A DNA stretch of 64,000 bases, from contig NZ_KE384560.1 of the NCBI RefSeq assembly GCF_000426725.1, positions 1,014,960-1,078,959 of the forward strand, read 5' to 3'. This DNA is from Sporocytophaga myxococcoides DSM 11118. Lineage in GTDB: Bacteria; Bacteroidota; Bacteroidia; Cytophagales; Cytophagaceae. Shown in pieces: positions 18,945 through 28,112 of this stretch. The translations under genes were made by a program, and so were the position numbers. The notes below the pieces were generated by a model. The model had not been told where the DNA came from and ran no database searches. It saw only the letters and a program-made list of their open reading frames with translations. Every line of letters starts with the position of its first letter. Within the stretch, counting starts at the first letter, position 1.

Positions 18945-19631
18945 ATGAGTAAGAATAACAAGGTACTGGTAGTAGATGATGAACCTGATATACTGGAACT
19001 TCTTCAGTATAATCTGGAAAAGGAGGGATATGAAGTGCGTACTGCTCCCAGTGGTATGAAAGGGATAGAAGTGGCGAAGGAATTTCTTCCTCAGTTAATT
19101 CTTTTGGATATCATGATGCCTAAAATGGATGGGGTTGAAACATGTAGAAGGATAAAGGAAATTACTAAGCTAAAAGATGTTTTTATAATATTCCTTACTG
19201 CCAGGTCTGAAGAATATTCTGAAGTAGCTGCGTTTGATGCAGGTGCTGATGATTATCTTACCAAACCTATAAAACCACGGGCTTTAATGAGCCGAGTATC
19301 GGCTTTTTTCAGAAGAGATTCAAAGAATAAAATTGAACACGAATCTGTTAAAATTGGCAGACTTATTATTGATAGATCAAGTTACGTTGTAAAGAAAAAT
19401 GATGAGGAAATAGTACTGCCTAAAAAAGAGTTTGAATTGCTTTATTTTCTAACACAGCATCCTAATACCGTATTCAGCAGAGATGATCTGTTGAAAAAAA
19501 TCTGGGGTACAGATGTCTTTGTTGTCCCGCGGACCGTCGATGTGCATATCAGAAAGGTGCGCGAGAAAATTGGAGAGGATTACATCAAGACTGTAAAAGG
19601 TATCGGATATAAATTTGAGAACATTGATTAG
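18945..19631 (+). CDS. OmpR/PhoB-family response regulator
   Basis: The 228-residue protein has a receiver domain with the acidic pair Asp11-Asp12, phospho-acceptor Asp55 (LILLDIMMP) and the conserved Lys in 'YLTKPIKP'. A winged-helix output domain follows (about 130-228), ending 'RTVDVHIRKVREKIGEDYIKTVKGIGYKF', diagnostic of OmpR/PhoB regulators. It is directly followed by its histidine kinase gene, so the two make a two-component pair. No phosphate-transport genes are near, so a PhoB role should not be assumed. Confidence 0.93.
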   Translation: MSKNNKVLVVDDEPDILELLQYNLEKEGYEVRTAPSGMKGIEVAKEFLPQLILLDIMMPKMDGVETCRRIKEITKLKDVFIIFLTARSEEYSEVAAFDAGADDYLTKPIKPRALMSRVSAFFRRDSKNKIEHESVKIGRLIIDRSSYVVKKNDEEIVLPKKEFELLYFLTQHPNTVFSRDDLLKKIWGTDVFVVPRTVDVHIRKVREKIGEDYIKTVKGIGYKFENID

Positions 19632-19633
19632 TG

Positions 19634-20686
19634 ATGTTATCTAATTCTAAAATCCTCCCAGCCTTGCTGGCATTTTGGTCCGGATTAATAACAGTTTGCT
19701 TCTTTTCATTCTATAGTAATTCTGGCCAGCTCTATATTTGGAGTGCAGCTCTAATAGTTTTTGTAATAACCTATCTGCTCTATTATTTAGTGTTTGAGCA
19801 TTTGATTTTTACAGAAATCCATAAGCTTTATACACTGCTCACTAAGGTAAAAAAAAAGGACTATCAACTAACCAAAGGAGAACTTGTAAAAGTGGATGAT
19901 CCACTTTCTAGGCTGCATGAGGAGATTGTTGATTTTGCATCAAGAAAGGAGCAGGAAATTACAGAATTAAAAAAGCTAGAAACCTTTCGAAGAGAGTTTT
20001 TGGCTGATGTGTCCCACGAATTAAAAACCCCTATCTTTGCAGCTCAAGGTTTTATTCATACTTTGATTGATGGAGCTATTGAGGATGAAGGTGTGAGGGA
20101 TAAATTTCTTACGAAAGCTGCAAATAATCTGGACAGTCTTAATGTTCTGGTAGAGGACCTGCTTACAATTTCTCAATTAGAAATAGGGGAAATAAAAATG
20201 CAATGTCAAAATTTTGACATTCATAGGCTTGCAGAAGATATATTTGAGCAGCTGGAGGAGACAGCTGAACGAAGGGGGGTAAAGCTTCGGTTTCACAAAC
20301 ATACGCCCAGATCATGTTATATCTATGCAGATAAATACAGAATAGGACAGGTACTCACTAATCTCATAGTAAATGGTATAAAGTACGGCAAGGAGAGGGG
20401 TAACATTACTGTTTCCTTTAATTACCAGAATGATTATGTATTTGTCTCTGTTCAAGATGACGGGCCAGGAATAGAATCAAGGCATTTAAACAGAATTTTT
20501 GAGAGGTTCTACAGAGTAGAGAAAAGCAGATCAAAAGACAAAGGCGGAACCGGGTTGGGGTTGGCCATAGTAAAGCATATTTTGGAAGCCCACGACTCCA
20601 AAATTTATGTGTCAAGTATAATGGGAGAAGGTACAATATTCTCTTTTAAATTAAGAAAAGGAAAAGTAATTAATGAAAAGGGCTAG
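19634..20686 (+). CDS. sensor histidine kinase, PhoR-like
   Basis: Start placed at the ATG at 19634; the preceding GTG at 19631 would overlap the regulator stop by one base. Two N-terminal membrane helices (about residues 8-27 and 35-55) are followed by a short linker, a HisKA domain with His128 in 'F-L-A-D-V-S-H-E-L-K-T-P', and a HATPase domain with N-box 'NLIVNGIKYG' and G-boxes 'DDGPGI' and 'GTGLGLAIVKHI'. There is no periplasmic domain of any size, so it may sense membrane state or a partner protein. It is translationally linked to the upstream regulator and overlaps the next gene by 14 bases. Confidence 0.93.
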   Translation: MLSNSKILPALLAFWSGLITVCFFSFYSNSGQLYIWSAALIVFVITYLLYYLVFEHLIFTEIHKLYTLLTKVKKKDYQLTKGELVKVDDPLSRLHEEIVDFASRKEQEITELKKLETFRREFLADVSHELKTPIFAAQGFIHTLIDGAIEDEGVRDKFLTKAANNLDSLNVLVEDLLTISQLEIGEIKMQCQNFDIHRLAEDIFEQLEETAERRGVKLRFHKHTPRSCYIYADKYRIGQVLTNLIVNGIKYGKERGNITVSFNYQNDYVFVSVQDDGPGIESRHLNRIFERFYRVEKSRSKDKGGTGLGLAIVKHILEAHDSKIYVSSIMGEGTIFSFKLRKGKVINEKG

Positions 20687-21389
20687 TTTTAAAGACCTGA
20701 TAATTTTTGAAGACGAGGAGTATTTATTGATCAATAAACCTCCATATATATCCACTCTGGAAGATAGAGATGCCACAAAGACAAATATTCTTGAAATGGC
20801 AAGAGAAATCTATCCGGAAATTAAGGTTTGTCATCGACTTGACAAAGAAACTTCTGGCGTGCTTGCATTGGCAAAGACTCCGGAAGCATACCGTCACTTG
20901 TCTATCCAATTTGAAGATAGAAATGTAACAAAGCAGTATCACGCCGTTGTGGATGGCGTACATGAATTTGATGGTGTCGATGTTTATTTGCCTATTTATG
21001 CTAGTTCGGATGGTATAGTGAAGATTGATAGACAAAAAGGAAAAATTGCAGAGACGATATTTAATACAATAGAGGTATTCAAAAAACATACATTAGTAGC
21101 ATGTTATCCAATAACTGGCAGGATGCACCAGATCAGGATACACCTCACATGTTTAAAAGCCCCTATAACCTGCGATGGACAATATGGGGGGAGGCCTCTT
21201 TATTTATCTTCACTAAAGAAGAACTTTAATCTGAAGCATGATACTGAAGAGATGCCCTTAATTCAAAGGGTGGCTCTTCATGCAAGGTCTTTGGAGTTTA
21301 AAAATAGCGAAGAAAAGACTATATTTGCAGAAGCTCCTTATCCTAAGGATTTTGAGGTTTTGGTAAAACAATTAAAAAAGTACGCCTAA
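20673..21389 (+). CDS. RluA-family pseudouridine synthase
   Basis: This enzyme isomerises specific uridines in rRNA or tRNA. The 238-residue protein has the catalytic motif H-R-L-D-K-E-T-S-G-V-L-A-L-A-K-T (about residues 55-70, Asp catalytic) and the 'G-R-M-H-Q-I-R-I-H-L' block (about 148). It lacks an N-terminal S4 domain, so it belongs to the short RluA/TruC-like branch; the exact target cannot be told. It overlaps the histidine kinase gene by 14 bases. Confidence 0.9.
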   Translation: MKRASFKDLIIFEDEEYLLINKPPYISTLEDRDATKTNILEMAREIYPEIKVCHRLDKETSGVLALAKTPEAYRHLSIQFEDRNVTKQYHAVVDGVHEFDGVDVYLPIYASSDGIVKIDRQKGKIAETIFNTIEVFKKHTLVACYPITGRMHQIRIHLTCLKAPITCDGQYGGRPLYLSSLKKNFNLKHDTEEMPLIQRVALHARSLEFKNSEEKTIFAEAPYPKDFEVLVKQLKKYA

Positions 21390-21452
21390 GGTGCTGATTA
21401 TGAAATGCTTTTACCGGGTGTGGATAAAGAATTAGAAATTTTTTAGGCAAAG

Positions 21453-21483
21453 TTGTTTTTGAAAATATAAAGTTATATCTTTG
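21453..21483 (+). promoter_or_regulatory. Bacteroidota-type promoter of rplM
   Basis: A TTG (21453-21455) and an exact TANNTTTG box, TATCTTTG (21476-21483), are 20 bases apart. They lie about 55 bases before the rplM start. The leader contains a small CCCTT/AAGGG hairpin near 21487-21500 of unknown role. Confidence 0.75.
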
Positions 21484-21538
21484 TGTCCCTTTTTAAGGGG
21501 AAGTATGCTTTGTATAGTAAACAGAATAAATATTAAAA

Positions 21539-21982
21539 ATGGATAGCATAAGTTATAGAACCAGTTTTGCGACTAATGAGACAGTTAAGAAAGACTGGGT
21601 TATCGTTGATGCAGAGAATCTGATTGTAGGTAGAGTTGCGAGTGAGATTGCAAAAATCATCAGAGGAAAACATAAAGCTAGTTTCACTCCCAATGTGGAT
21701 TGTGGGGATAACGTTATTGTTATTAATGCTGATAAAGTTCGCTTTACCGGAAAGAAATTTGAAGATAAAGTTTACACAAGACACACTGGTCATCCAGGTG
21801 GACAAAGATTCACTACACCACGTGAATTAAAAAATAAATCTTCAAGATATATTATTGAAAATGCTGTAAGAGGAATGTTACCTAAAAACAGAATCGGAAG
21901 AGCAATATTCAAAAATCTGTATGTATATGAAGGTGCAGAGCATCCGCATGCAGCTCAACAACCAAAAGTCATCAATCTATAA
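21539..21982 (+). CDS. rplM: 50S ribosomal protein L13
   Basis: L13 is an early-assembly large-subunit protein. The 147-residue sequence shows 'W-V-I-V-D-A-E-N-L-I-V-G-R-V-A-S-E-I-A', 'G-D-N-V-I-V-I-N-A-D-K-V', the 'Y-T-R-H-T-G-H-P-G-G' block and 'V-R-G-M-L-P-K-N'. It opens the rplM-rpsI-rpsB operon. Confidence 0.98.
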   Translation: MDSISYRTSFATNETVKKDWVIVDAENLIVGRVASEIAKIIRGKHKASFTPNVDCGDNVIVINADKVRFTGKKFEDKVYTRHTGHPGGQRFTTPRELKNKSSRYIIENAVRGMLPKNRIGRAIFKNLYVYEGAEHPHAAQQPKVINL

Positions 21983-21998
21983 TCAAGAAATATAGTTA

Positions 21999-22385
21999 AT
22001 GGAAACTATAAATAAGATAGGCAGAAGAAAAACATCCGTAGCAAGAATATATTTAACTTCAGGCAAAGGAAATGTTACTGTAAACGACAGAGATTTAAAA
22101 GAGTATTTCCCAAATGAAATACTTCAAACTACAGTAAATCAACCATTTGCATTGACCAATAATCTTGGTAAATATGATGTAAATGTGAATGTTCAGGGTG
22201 GAGGTATAAGAGGTCAGGCAGAGGCTGTTAGACTTGCAATCACCAGAGCATTGATCGAAATTAGCGAGGATAGTCGTCAGCCACTGAAGAAGGAAGGTCT
22301 TACAACCAGGGATCCAAGAATGGTTGAGAGAAAGAAATATGGTAGAAGAAAAGCTAGAAGAAGATTCCAGTTCAGTAAACGTTAA
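21999..22385 (+). CDS. rpsI: 30S ribosomal protein S9
   Basis: S9 has a C-terminal tail reaching the P-site tRNA. The 128-residue protein shows 'I-G-R-R-K-T-S-V-A-R', 'G-G-G-I-R-G-Q-A-E-A-V-R' and the ending 'Y-G-R-R-K-A-R-R-R-F-Q-F-S-K-R', the invariant KR terminus. It starts 16 bases after rplM, the universal rplM-rpsI pairing. Confidence 0.98.
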   Translation: METINKIGRRKTSVARIYLTSGKGNVTVNDRDLKEYFPNEILQTTVNQPFALTNNLGKYDVNVNVQGGGIRGQAEAVRLAITRALIEISEDSRQPLKKEGLTTRDPRMVERKKYGRRKARRRFQFSKR

Positions 22386-22415
22386 TATTATAGAAATTCA
22401 GATCTCGATTTGACG

Positions 22416-23174
22416 ATGGCAAAGAAAATAGAATATAAAGACTTATTAGAGGCAGGTGTACACTTCGGTCACTTAACCAGAAAGTGGGATCCTAAAATGG
22501 CTCCATACATTTTCATGGAGAAGAACGGAATCCACTTGATCGATTTAAATAAAACACTTGCTTGTCTTGATGATGCTTGTGCTGCTATTAAAGGTGTTGT
22601 AAGATCAGGAAGAAAAGTCCTTTTCGTAGCAACTAAAAAGCAGGCAAAAGAAGTTGTAGCTGAAGAGGCTAAAAGACTTAAAATGCCTTATGCAACAGAA
22701 AGATGGTTAGGCGGAATGCTTACCAATTTTGTTACAGTAAGAAAATCTCTTAAAAAGATGTCTTCTATCGATAAATTGATGAAAGATGAATCTTATACGG
22801 CTCTTGCTAAAAGAGAAAAACTTACAATTACAAGAGAAAGAGAAAAACTGGAAAAAGTACTTGGAGGTATCTCTGAATTAACTCGTCTTCCTGCAGCTCT
22901 TTTTGTTGTAGATGCTAAAAAAGAACATATCGCAATTAAAGAAGCGAAGAAGTTAAATATACCAGTGTTTGCAATGGTTGATACCAACTCTGACCCAAAT
23001 ACGGTTGAATTCCCAATCCCTGCAAATGATGATGCTTACAAATCAATAGCAATCATTACTCAGGCGATCGGTCAGGCAATCGAAGAAGGTCTGGTTGAGA
23101 GAAAGAAAGATAAAGACGATGCAAAGCTGAAAGAAGAAGAAGAGACTAAGAGATCTGCAGATATCGAAGAATAG
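22416..23174 (+). CDS. rpsB: 30S ribosomal protein S2
   Basis: S2 binds late to the small subunit. The start was set at the ATG at 22416 (MAKKIEYKDLLEAGVHFGHL) rather than an in-frame TTG six bases earlier. The protein has 'GVHFGHLTRKWDPKMAPYIF', 'VATKKQAKEVV', 'RWLGGMLTNF' and 'P-V-F-A-M-V-D-T-N-S-D-P'. The last 25 residues are an acidic/basic tail. It is followed by a strong terminator before tsf, so tsf is at least partly expressed on its own. Confidence 0.97.
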   Translation: MAKKIEYKDLLEAGVHFGHLTRKWDPKMAPYIFMEKNGIHLIDLNKTLACLDDACAAIKGVVRSGRKVLFVATKKQAKEVVAEEAKRLKMPYATERWLGGMLTNFVTVRKSLKKMSSIDKLMKDESYTALAKREKLTITREREKLEKVLGGISELTRLPAALFVVDAKKEHIAIKEAKKLNIPVFAMVDTNSDPNTVEFPIPANDDAYKSIAIITQAIGQAIEEGLVERKKDKDDAKLKEEEETKRSADIEE

Positions 23175-23198
23175 TTAAAGATTCTTATCAATTATAAA

Positions 23199-23236
23199 AT
23201 TGAACATTGGACTTCCTTCAATGTTCAATTTTTTTT
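23199..23236 (+). terminator. intrinsic terminator between rpsB and tsf
   Basis: A perfect 11-bp stem ATTGAACATTG / CAATGTTCAAT (23199-23209 with 23219-23229) runs directly into eight T residues, 25 bases past the rpsB stop. Confidence 0.88.
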
Positions 23237-23286
23237 AGGGTGTTCACAATCAAAACTTAATAAAAACTTTAAACATACTTAAAGCG

Positions 23287-24117
23287 ATGTCTATATCAGC
23301 AACAGATGTTAATAAGCTAAGACAAATGACAGGTGCCGGAATGATGGATTGCAAAAAGGCACTAACTGAAGCAAATGGCGATTTCGAAACTGCCATTGAT
23401 ATTCTTAGAAAAAAAGGTCAAAAAGTATCCGCTTCAAGATCTGATAAAGAGGCTAAAGAAGGTTCCGTATTTGTAAAGACAAATGACAAAGGCAACGAAG
23501 GAATCATTGTTGCTTTGAACTGCGAAACTGACTTTGTAGCAAAAAATGAAGAATTTCAGAAACTGGGATCAATGATCCTTGAAGTTGCTGATAAAAATAA
23601 ACCTGCATCTATTGATGAGTTACTTAGCCAAAAATCAGGTAACCTTTCAATTCAGGAGCATATTACTGATTTAGTTGGTAAGATTGGTGAAAAAGTGGAA
23701 GTTAGCTCTTATGAAAGAGTTTCTGGAGATCAGGTTATTCCATATATCCATGGTGGCGCTAAACTTGGAGTATTAGTAGCTCTTAAAGGTGTAGCTGGTG
23801 GAAACTTTACAGAAGTAGGTAAAGATGTTGCAATGCAAATTGCTGCTATGAAACCAATCGCTCTTGATAAAAATGATGTAGATCCAAGTGTTGTTCAAAG
23901 AGAAATCGAGATTGGTAAAGAGCAGGCAAGAGCTGAAGGAAAAGCAGAAGCTATGCTTGAGAAAATTGCTCTTGGTAAATTGAATAAATTCTACAAAGAC
24001 AATACTTTGTTGAACCAGGAATTCGTAAAAGACAATTCTAAAACTATCAGCCAAATGCTTGATGGAGTTCAGAAAGGTTTGACAGTTTCTGCTTTCAGAA
24101 GAATATCTGTTAACTAA
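23287..24117 (+). CDS. tsf: translation elongation factor Ts
   Basis: EF-Ts exchanges GDP for GTP on EF-Tu. The 276-residue protein has the N-terminal UBA-like domain 'VNKLRQMTGAGMMDCKKAL', the 'NCETDFVAKNEEF' core motif and the C-terminal 'LLNQEFVKDNSKTI' block. The Bacteroidota form is of normal length. It follows rpsB but has a terminator upstream and another downstream. Confidence 0.97.
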   Translation: MSISATDVNKLRQMTGAGMMDCKKALTEANGDFETAIDILRKKGQKVSASRSDKEAKEGSVFVKTNDKGNEGIIVALNCETDFVAKNEEFQKLGSMILEVADKNKPASIDELLSQKSGNLSIQEHITDLVGKIGEKVEVSSYERVSGDQVIPYIHGGAKLGVLVALKGVAGGNFTEVGKDVAMQIAAMKPIALDKNDVDPSVVQREIEIGKEQARAEGKAEAMLEKIALGKLNKFYKDNTLLNQEFVKDNSKTISQMLDGVQKGLTVSAFRRISVN

Positions 24118-24137
24118 TTTAATAGATTAGGTAAAAT

Positions 24138-24168
24138 AAAAAAGTCCCGAATTTCGGGACTTTTTTAT
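24138..24168. terminator. bidirectional terminator between tsf and the TPR/LRR gene
   Basis: A perfect stem AAAAGTCCCGA / TCGGGACTTTT with a 3-base loop (centre near 24152) is flanked by A and T runs and sits between convergent genes. Confidence 0.88.
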
Positions 24169-24189
24169 TTATATGACTTTCTATTTTTA

Positions 24190-25062
24190 TTATTCGAAAT
24201 GAACTGTAGTATTTGGTAATAAGGCTTTAATCTTATCCTGTTCTTTTTTGCTCAATTCATTCCCAACTAGGACAAGTGTTTTAAGATTCTTTAAGTTTGC
24301 TATTTCTATTGGCAGAGTGGTAAGTTTGTTCAGTGCCAGGTCAAGGGTTTCAAGAGATGATAAAGTCGCTACTGATTTTGGTAACTCTGTCAATGCATTT
24401 TGTCTTAGGTTTAAGACCTTTAGATTTTTAAGATTCCCAAATTCGTAGGGAAGCGTTGTGATTTTATTTTTATTCAGGCTTAACTCCTTCAAATGTACTA
24501 ATTTCCCAATAGCAGGAGATACTGTTGTTATTTGGTTGCTATTAAGATCTAATGATAACAGAGCCGTAAGTTTTCCAAATTTGTCAGAAATTGTAGTTGC
24601 TTTGTTATTAAAGAAGTTAAGTTTTACCAGGTAAATGAGGTGATCACTGTTTGCCGGCAAATCTGCAAGAGTTTTTGAGCTAAAATCTGCACAATAAACT
24701 ACTTCTGGTTCAAAAAAAGCACCATCAAGGTCAAAGCATTCACCCATACAGCTTTTTTCAAGTTTTGCAGCAGCGTCTTCTTTACCCAATTTCATTGCAC
24801 TGACAAAATCTGTACATAGTTCTGAACTGAAGAATCCCATTTTTTTACCTAAAAGATCTTTTGCATATGCTCTATGATAATAAGCATCTGCAAAATCAGG
24901 TTTTAAGCTAATTGCGTTGGTAAATTCCCCGATTGCCTGTATATACTCTTTCCTATTGAGACTGGCTAAACCATTTTCATAATAAGTCTTGGCGTCAGGC
25001 TGATTAAAACTGGAAAGCGTTATAAGAATGAAAATAAGGCCTACGGTAAAAAACTGTTTCAT
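24190..25062 (-). CDS. exported TPR and leucine-rich-repeat protein
   Basis: Start set at the ATG at 25062, which gives a signal peptide (MKQFFTVGLIFILITLSSF); a further upstream ATG at 25110 would place 16 polar residues before it. The 290-residue protein has about two TPR units (about 25-85, 'A-K-T-Y-Y-E-N-G-L...A-D-A-Y-Y-H-R-A-Y-A-K'), a Cys-containing linker (Cys at about 82, 103, 107) and then six to seven 23-residue leucine-rich repeats (about 140-290, 'L-x-x-L-x-L-x-x-N-x-I-T-x-L-P'). Both repeat types bind proteins. The partner is unknown; it is a single gene facing tsf. Confidence 0.82.
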   Translation of the reverse strand: MKQFFTVGLIFILITLSSFNQPDAKTYYENGLASLNRKEYIQAIGEFTNAISLKPDFADAYYHRAYAKDLLGKKMGFFSSELCTDFVSAMKLGKEDAAAKLEKSCMGECFDLDGAFFEPEVVYCADFSSKTLADLPANSDHLIYLVKLNFFNNKATTISDKFGKLTALLSLDLNSNQITTVSPAIGKLVHLKELSLNKNKITTLPYEFGNLKNLKVLNLRQNALTELPKSVATLSSLETLDLALNKLTTLPIEIANLKNLKTLVLVGNELSKKEQDKIKALLPNTTVHFE

Positions 25063-25192
25063 AGGAGTAGTTTTTATTCCTTTTTGATTTGTACTTGAGC
25101 TTTTAAACAAAGGTTACACTAAGTTTTTCACAAAAAACGCTTCCTCCTCATATTCAGCGGAAGTTTTTTTGGGAGCTGGCAAATGTACAAAA

Positions 25193-26488
25193 TTATTTAC
25201 CGGAATTCATCAGTTCTTCGATTTCATCAGCTTCAATTGGAATATTTTCCATAAAATCAACAGGACCTTTCTCTGAAATAAGTATATTATTTTCAATACG
25301 GATGCCTAATCCTTCTTCTTTAATGTAAATACCAGGTTCAACGGTAAAAACCATTCCATTTTCAAATATTGCATTTCTGCTACCTACATCATGGACATCC
25401 AGACCAAGATAGTGACTGACACCGTGCATAAAATATTTTCTGTATAATGGATTTACCGGATCTTGTTTTTTAACGTCTTGACTGTCAATAAGTTTAAGTT
25501 TTATTAACTCTTCCTCCATTATTTTTCCTACAGTTTCATTATAGGTTTTATAATTATTCCCAGCCAACAGAAGCTTTTTGGCCTCTTTCATAACCTTAAG
25601 GACTGCATTGTAAACATCTTTCTGTCTGGAGGTGAATTTTCCATTTACCGGTATGCTTCTGGTTAGGTCTGCAGCATAGTTGGCATATTCTGCTCCAAAA
25701 TCCATCAGTAAGATGTCCCCATCCTTACATTTTTGGTCATTGACAACATAATGGAGAATGCAACTACTCGCTCCGGAAGCTATTATAGATTGGTAAGCAG
25801 GTCCACGTGAGCGGTTTTTAAGAAATTCATAAGCAATTTCAGCTTCAATTTCGTATTCCATTACTCCAGGTTTCACAAAGTTTAACACCCTTCTGAAAGC
25901 TTTTTCTGTAATGTTTACGGCAGTTTTCATTTGGGCAATTTCTATTTCTGATTTAATTGAACGGAGTTTGTGAAGTATAGGAGCTGATCGCTCATAGGAA
26001 TGCAAAGGATATTGTTTTTTACACCATTTTGCGAATCTTTCTTCCTTTGACAATACCTGTTTATCTGCTCTGGTATGCTCGTTGTAGTTTAAATAAATCG
26101 AAGAGCAGTCGAATATTATAGAGTTTAATACAGATTCAAACTGAGATGACCAGTATATAGTGGGAATCCCTGATGTCTCTGAAGTTTCTTTTTTTGTAAG
26201 TTTATTTCCTTCCCAGGTTGCGATATGATCATTTGTTTCTCTGACAAAAAGAATTTCCCTTAAAGATTCATTTTTTGCATCAGGAAATAAAACAAGAATA
26301 GTCTCTTCCTGGTCTATACCTGAGAGGTAAAATAAATCGTTATTTTGCCGAAAAGGTAGAGTACCATCAGCATTTGTGGGAAATATATCATTAGATACAA
26401 ATATCGCGATAGAGCCGGGTTTAAGTTGACTAACAAAATTTGATCTGTTTTTTACAAAAAGGCTTTTATCAATAGGTAGGTATCTCAT
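25193..26488 (-). CDS. pepP: Xaa-Pro aminopeptidase (M24B family)
   Basis: This enzyme removes an N-terminal residue before proline. The 431-residue protein has an N-terminal creatinase-like AMP_N domain (about 1-150, 'LFYLSGIDQEETILVLFP') and a pita-bread catalytic domain. Metal ligands are visible in order: Asp in 'LLMDFGAEY', Asp in 'ADLTRS', His in 'HGVSHYLGLDVHD', Glu in 'FTVEPGIY' and Glu in 'GIRIENNIL'. No signal peptide is present, so it is cytosolic. It is divergent from the subtilase gene. Confidence 0.9.
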   Translation of the reverse strand: MRYLPIDKSLFVKNRSNFVSQLKPGSIAIFVSNDIFPTNADGTLPFRQNNDLFYLSGIDQEETILVLFPDAKNESLREILFVRETNDHIATWEGNKLTKKETSETSGIPTIYWSSQFESVLNSIIFDCSSIYLNYNEHTRADKQVLSKEERFAKWCKKQYPLHSYERSAPILHKLRSIKSEIEIAQMKTAVNITEKAFRRVLNFVKPGVMEYEIEAEIAYEFLKNRSRGPAYQSIIASGASSCILHYVVNDQKCKDGDILLMDFGAEYANYAADLTRSIPVNGKFTSRQKDVYNAVLKVMKEAKKLLLAGNNYKTYNETVGKIMEEELIKLKLIDSQDVKKQDPVNPLYRKYFMHGVSHYLGLDVHDVGSRNAIFENGMVFTVEPGIYIKEEGLGIRIENNILISEKGPVDFMENIPIEADEIEELMNSGK

Positions 26489-26529
26489 TTTAAAGTAATT
26501 TTATAAATCGTTTTTGAAAATTGATATTT

Positions 26530-28071
26530 ATGAATAAAGTAATAAAAACCATATTCTTTTGTTTCATCTCAGTTTATTCATTCGGTCAGAATAAATACTG
26601 GGTCAATTTTAAGGATAAAGATATTCAGAATTATGATTACGAAAAGTATTTAAGTGCGGAAACGATCAAAAACAGAAAACGATTTAACCTGGCACTTTAC
26701 CAATATTCTGATGTGCCAGTTAACCCGGAATATATTAAAAGCCTTAAAAATTCAGGAGTAGAAATTCAAAGTAAATCAAGATGGTTTAATTCAGTATCTG
26801 CATTCCTTACCTCAGACCAATTGAAGCAGGTATCAAACATGTCTTTTGTTGAATCTGTAGAACCTGTGAACCGGGATATTATCATTACAGGCACGGAAAC
26901 GAATCTGAATCCGGAAAACTATCATATCGCAATGATGCAGATGCAATCAAGTGCTATGCTAGCAAAAAATCTTACTGGTGAGGGAATTACTATAGGCGTA
27001 ATAGATGCAGGCTTTCTTCAGGCTAATTCAGATAGGTACCTTGTTCATTTGTTTGAGGAGGAAAAAATTAAAGGTCAAAGAGATTTTCAGGATCCTTCCA
27101 GAAAGGATATAATGAGTGAATCTGCTACCGATGCCGACTCTCACGGAACAACGGTACTGCAGATGATAAGCGGATATTACTCTCAGCAGAAAACTCAGAC
27201 AGGTCTTGCGGTAAACAGTAATTTTTATCTAGCAAGAACTGAAAACGGAGCAAAAGAATACAGAGGGGAGGAAGATAAGTGGGTTGAAGCTATTGAATGG
27301 TTGGATAGCTTAGGAGTCAGATTGGTGAATACTTCCCTGGGATATGCCATAAACATGGATGATCCAAAGGAAAATTACAAGCCGGAAGAAATGAATGGTA
27401 AAACAACCAGGATAAGTAAAGCAGCTCAGACAGCAGTTGCTGATAAAGGAATATTTGTAGTAGTTTCTGCCGGAAATGAGGGAAGTAACCCTGGGTGGAG
27501 AATCATATCTTCTCCTGCAGATGCCGAAGGTGTGCTATCTGTGGGAGCAACAAGAGACAGATATTGGGATAAAATATCATACAGCAGCATTGGTCCGGAG
27601 TTTTTAAGTTATATGAAACCCAATGTAAGCTGTTTTTCACCTAATGGAACATCTTTCTCAGCTCCTGCTGTTGCAGGATTTGTCGCTTGTCTGATGCAAA
27701 TGGATCCAAATAAATCTAATAAAGAATTAAAAGTAATAATGGAAAAAAGTGGCCATTTATATCCTTATGGAAATAATTTTATTGGTTATGGAGTTCCTTT
27801 AGCTTCAAGAGCTATAGCTCTTATGGAAAACCCAGAGTTAAAATTAACTCATTCTGATGAAAAACATGTTTCAGGCTCCAAGGTCCAGATAAAAATAGAT
27901 AAAGATCTTAATGCAGATATAGTTTTATTCCATAAAAAGAATCAAACGATTGTAAAATATCAGGAAATCGGTACAGTGCACAGAGGTAAACTGAAAATCA
28001 AGAGAATACCAGGCATAGCCAGAACTACTGTTGCTTTTGGTCAGGAAGTGCTGGAGATCATCTGGGACTAG
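26530..28071 (+). CDS. secreted S8 family serine protease (subtilase)
   Basis: Start set at the ATG at 26530, which gives a signal peptide (MNKVIKTIFFCFISVYSFGQ). A pro-region (about 20-130) precedes the S8 domain. The catalytic triad is visible as Asp159 (G-V-I-D-A-G-F), His205 (D-S-H-G-T) and Ser375 (G-T-S-F-S-A-P), with the oxyanion Asn in 'S-A-G-N-E-G-S'. The C-terminal 80 residues form a beta-like domain reminiscent of, but not clearly, a type IX sorting domain. It probably degrades extracellular or periplasmic protein. Confidence 0.92.
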   Translation: MNKVIKTIFFCFISVYSFGQNKYWVNFKDKDIQNYDYEKYLSAETIKNRKRFNLALYQYSDVPVNPEYIKSLKNSGVEIQSKSRWFNSVSAFLTSDQLKQVSNMSFVESVEPVNRDIIITGTETNLNPENYHIAMMQMQSSAMLAKNLTGEGITIGVIDAGFLQANSDRYLVHLFEEEKIKGQRDFQDPSRKDIMSESATDADSHGTTVLQMISGYYSQQKTQTGLAVNSNFYLARTENGAKEYRGEEDKWVEAIEWLDSLGVRLVNTSLGYAINMDDPKENYKPEEMNGKTTRISKAAQTAVADKGIFVVVSAGNEGSNPGWRIISSPADAEGVLSVGATRDRYWDKISYSSIGPEFLSYMKPNVSCFSPNGTSFSAPAVAGFVACLMQMDPNKSNKELKVIMEKSGHLYPYGNNFIGYGVPLASRAIALMENPELKLTHSDEKHVSGSKVQIKIDKDLNADIVLFHKKNQTIVKYQEIGTVHRGKLKIKRIPGIARTTVAFGQEVLEIIWD

Positions 28072-28112
28072 TTGAATTTCGATTTGTCAGTACTTATGAG
28101 TTAATTTGTTTA